From an uncultured Eubacteriales bacterium (lineage in GTDB: Bacteria > Bacillota > Clostridia > Christensenellales > QAND01), in assembly GCA_900546685.1 (NCBI GenBank), contig UREB01000095.1:1-6624 (forward strand): a stretch of DNA of 6,624 nucleotides, in the 5' to 3' direction. Of the stretch, positions 4,678-6,624 are shown piece after piece. A program made the translations under genes and the position numbers. A model generated the notes under the pieces. The model was not told the origin of the DNA. It saw only the letters and a program-made list of their open reading frames with translations, and did not search any database. How positions within the stretch are numbered: position 1 is the first letter of the stretch; every line of letters begins with the position of its first letter.

Positions 4678-5148
4678 ATGCAAGATCTGACTTATACGGC
4701 GCTCAATGAATTTCTTGTAGGTGCGTTCAATGAAATTTTGCGCATCGAAGGGCGCGTCCTGTGCCGTGGTCCCTTTCAGAATCTCTCCATTCGTGAGGTA
4801 CATGTCATAGAGGCAGTCTGCCAAGCGCACACACAGGGAGACAGCAGACCTAGCGTTATCGCCCCTCTTCTCGGTATTACTGCCGGCAGCCTAACAACGG
4901 CCGTCGGCCCACTGATCAAAAAAGGATATTTACAGAGAAAGCGCGGGGAAAAGGATAAGCGGTCCGTACTACTCTGCCCTACTGAAAAAGGATTGGAAAT
5001 AAACCGCATCCACGCTACATTTCATCACGATATGGTTTCTTCTGTCATTCAGGCGCTAAGCAATGAAGAGTTACAAGCCTTGGTTAAAGCCTTGGATACC
5101 ATACAGCAATATTTTTCCGAAAAATCTATGGAAGGAAAGGAGGATTGA
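4678..5148 (+). CDS. fabT: FabT-like MarR-family repressor
   Basis: The 156-residue product is a MarR-family winged-helix protein: helices at the N-terminus (ALNEFLVGAFNEILRIEGRVL), then NLSIREVHVIEAV, a helix-turn-helix near 56-80 (PSVIAPLLGITAGSLTTAVG), the wing with Asp93 and Arg95, and a C-terminal dimerisation helix (LSNEELQALVKALDTIQQYF). The RIEG, LSIREVHVIEAV and HATFHHDMV stretches resemble streptococcal FabT, which binds acyl-ACP and represses fatty-acid synthesis genes. The start at 4678 is chosen over upstream codons because AAGGAAG precedes it and the longer frame would run through operator copy 2. The gene leads an operon with degV, and two identical TTTGAA-G-TTCAAA sites flank its promoter, which supports autorepression. 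The fabT name is from resemblance and context; a general MarR role in lipid control is the safer statement. The fatty-acid synthesis genes are not in this window. Confidence 0.8.
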   Translation: MQDLTYTALNEFLVGAFNEILRIEGRVLCRGPFQNLSIREVHVIEAVCQAHTQGDSRPSVIAPLLGITAGSLTTAVGPLIKKGYLQRKRGEKDKRSVLLCPTEKGLEINRIHATFHHDMVSSVIQALSNEELQALVKALDTIQQYFSEKSMEGKED

Positions 5149-5154
5149 CTTTTT

Positions 5155-6000
5155 ATGTCGATCCGCATCATCACAGATAGTACCTGCGACCTCAGCCTTG
5201 CTCAGCTTCAAGATCTGGACATTGATTTTATCCCTCTGTCCGTATATTTTGGCCAGGAACAGTATCTGGATAAAGTAGAGCTCAGCCCAGAGGCATTTTA
5301 CCAAAAGTTAGGCCAAAGCAAAGAACTGCCTACAACAAGCCAAGTGAATCCTGATACATTCATCTCTCATTTTCAATCGGAGTTGGAAAAAGGCCATGAA
5401 ATCGTTGGCATTTTTCTTTCCAGTCGGTTAAGCGGCACCTTTCAGTCCGCCGTCATTGCCAAAGATCAGCTGCAAAACGATAAAATTCACCTTATCGACT
5501 CCATGAGCGCTAGCTTTGGCAGTGCACTTTTGCTTCGCCATGCTGCCAAACTGCGTGATGAGGGAAAATCTGCGGAGGAGATTTGCCAAGCTCTAGACAG
5601 CATTAAGCACCGTTTGGCTGTGTACGGTATGGTAGATACGCTTAAATACTTGCACAAAGGAGGACGCCTATCCGCCTCTGCCGCAGCGGTAGGCACCATG
5701 CTAAAATTAAAGCCTATTGTCGGTATCAAGGACGGTGCCGTTGTCTCTGTAAGCAAAGCCAGGGGGTACAAAAGTGCTTTCCGGCACTTAGTGCATCTCT
5801 TAGAGCGCGAGCCCGCTGACCCGCAATTTGTCTTTGCCTTTGCGCATGCCAATGCCCCGGATTCGGTGCCGGATCTGATTTCCGCCATTTCCGCTCATTG
5901 CAATATAGAGCCATATATTGTCTGCGATGTAGGGCCCGTTATCGGCACCCATACGGGACCCGGCTGCGTAGGGTTTGCCTATATAAAAGCCAAAGAATGA
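5155..6000 (+). CDS. DegV-family fatty-acid-binding protein (FakB-like)
   Basis: The 281-residue protein is a full-length DegV family member. Motifs in order: TDSTCD at 7-12, PTTSQ at 59-63, SSRLSGT at 89-95, DSMSAS at 115-120, DTLKYLHKGGRLS at 161-173, KPI at 186-188, and GPVIGTHTGPG at 260-270. DegV/FakB proteins hold a fatty acid in a buried tunnel, with the carboxyl group bound near the conserved SSxLSGT and HTGPG residues, and present it to the kinase FakA, which makes acyl-phosphate for phospholipid synthesis. FakA is not in this window, and chain-length preference cannot be read from the sequence. An AAAGGAGG site at 5136-5143, overlapping the end of the upstream gene, serves the ATG at 5155. 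Only 6 nt separate the two genes, so they are co-transcribed. Co-location with a FabT-like regulator supports a role in using exogenous fatty acids. Confidence 0.92.
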   Translation: MSIRIITDSTCDLSLAQLQDLDIDFIPLSVYFGQEQYLDKVELSPEAFYQKLGQSKELPTTSQVNPDTFISHFQSELEKGHEIVGIFLSSRLSGTFQSAVIAKDQLQNDKIHLIDSMSASFGSALLLRHAAKLRDEGKSAEEICQALDSIKHRLAVYGMVDTLKYLHKGGRLSASAAAVGTMLKLKPIVGIKDGAVVSVSKARGYKSAFRHLVHLLEREPADPQFVFAFAHANAPDSVPDLISAISAHCNIEPYIVCDVGPVIGTHTGPGCVGFAYIKAKE

Positions 6001-6004
6001 AAAT

Positions 6005-6030
6005 AAAAAGGACGGAATTCCGTCCTTTTT
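6005..6030. terminator. Bidirectional palindromic terminator between degV and murJ
   Basis: A perfect 26-bp palindrome consists of an A-run, GGACGGAATTCCGTCC and a T-run. It gives a hairpin with a U-tract on both strands and lies between the convergent degV and murJ ends. Its last base is also the first base of the murJ stop codon complement, so the two genes share one compact terminator. Confidence 0.92.
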
Positions 6031-6624
6031 TATCTCTTGATCATATGGATCAGCTGCCTTGTGCTACGGACCCCAAGCGCCATCGTAGCGCCCAGGTAAA
6101 CGACGAGGAAGGAGGCCGCACCGGCAAACAATCGCAAGAGCCCTGTCAGCGTTTCTCCATTGTGCGCCGGCAAAAAGCCAAGCACAAACAATAATACCCC
6201 TGTTGCCGCCACCAAAGAAATTACGATGCGGATCACTTGCCCTACCACGCTGCGAAGGCCCAACGAGCCCATCTTTTTATGCAGTAAAATGAGCTGTAGG
6301 GTAGCTCCCGTCAAGGCCGCTGTTGTTGTGGCAAGCGTCAAGCCCATTGCGCCAATGATACGGGATAATGTAAGATTCAACACAATATTGACACATACGC
6401 TTACAATACCAATGCGCATGGGAGTACGTGTATCCTGTAAGGAATAAAACACGCGGCTTAAAAAGTTTCTTAGGCCAAAGAAGAACAGTCCAGCGATGTA
6501 CATGGCAAAAACCGGTGCGGTAAAGGCCGTGTCCTCTGCGGTAAAAGCCCCTCGCTGGAAAGCAACTGCAATGATATCCTTTTGCATCACAACGCCCAAT
6601 ATAATAACAGGCAAGGTGCTCAAC
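6030..6624 (-). CDS. murJ: MurJ/MviN-family lipid II flippase, C-terminal part
   Basis: This open frame enters from the right edge and ends at a TAA at 6032-6030, covering about 198 residues, roughly the last 40% of a usual 500-aa MurJ. At least five hydrophobic segments are visible, starting with TLPVIILGVV, then FAMYIAGLFFFGL, IGIVSVCVNIVLNLTL, IRIVISLVAATGVLLFVLGF and LRLFAGAASFLVVYLGATMAL. The stretch AFQRGAFTAEDT followed by SRVFYSLQDTRTPM is the typical MurJ signature around the later helices. MurJ moves lipid-linked peptidoglycan precursor (lipid II) across the cytoplasmic membrane. The TTG near the edge is only a Leu codon; the true start lies off the window. A wider MviN-family polysaccharide exporter is the alternative, but the QDTRTP match favours MurJ. 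Confidence 0.88.
   Translation of the reverse strand, partial: LSTLPVIILGVVMQKDIIAVAFQRGAFTAEDTAFTAPVFAMYIAGLFFFGLRNFLSRVFYSLQDTRTPMRIGIVSVCVNIVLNLTLSRIIGAMGLTLATTTAALTGATLQLILLHKKMGSLGLRSVVGQVIRIVISLVAATGVLLFVLGFLPAHNGETLTGLLRLFAGAASFLVVYLGATMALGVRSTRQLIHMIKR

Noticed and set aside
5487..5888. A 133-codon minus-strand frame opposite degV
   Set aside because: It is antisense to a gene with all DegV motifs; composition is Ala/Ser/Arg-rich shadow type and no ribosome binding site is seen.

Overview
The window looks like chromosomal DNA of a low-to-mid GC Firmicute, most likely a gut Clostridia relative. The grounds are strong GGAGG-type ribosome binding sites, a TipAS-type MerR regulator, a FabT-like MarR beside a DegV/FakB protein, a MurJ-type flippase, and a TnpV-type gene of the sort carried by clostridial mobilizable and conjugative transposons. 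No rRNA, tRNA or CRISPR array was seen. The assignment is inferred from protein resemblance by eye; no database was searched.

Layout from left to right. (1) 1-1570, minus strand: a secreted, repeat-rich, beta-helix-like surface protein with its 3' end beyond the left edge. A promoter at 1731-1759 and a leader of about 150 nt holding an intrinsic terminator precede it, so it is probably controlled by attenuation. (2) 1790-2772: a stretch resembling a mobile-element remnant. It holds a tnpV-like gene and a 48-codon gene overlapping it by 4 nt, both on the minus strand, plus several inverted repeats; no recombinase or relaxase is visible. (3) 2773-3603, minus: an NAD(H) pyrophosphatase of the NudC family, whose 3' end abuts the remnant. 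(4) 3787-4542, plus: a MerR/TipAS-family activator, divergent from nudC, with a 19-bp-spacer promoter and a convincing internal ribosome binding site that could also make the ligand-binding domain alone. (5) 4678-6000, plus: a two-gene operon of a FabT-like MarR repressor and a DegV (FakB-like) fatty-acid-binding protein. Two identical 17-bp sites with a TTTGAA-G-TTCAAA core flank its promoter. (6) 6005-6030: a perfect palindromic bidirectional terminator. (7) 6030-6624, minus: the C-terminal part of a MurJ-family lipid II flippase, whose start lies beyond the right edge.

How the genes fit together: the fabT-degV pair is the clearest functional unit. In Firmicutes, DegV/FakB proteins present exogenous fatty acids to the FakA kinase, and FabT represses fatty-acid synthesis when exogenous acyl chains are available. 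The paired operators suggest the operon is autorepressed by the same sensor. The MerR/TipAS gene is a separate drug- or peptide-sensing unit. The beta-helix gene and the tnpV remnant look like accessory material next to conserved chromosomal genes.
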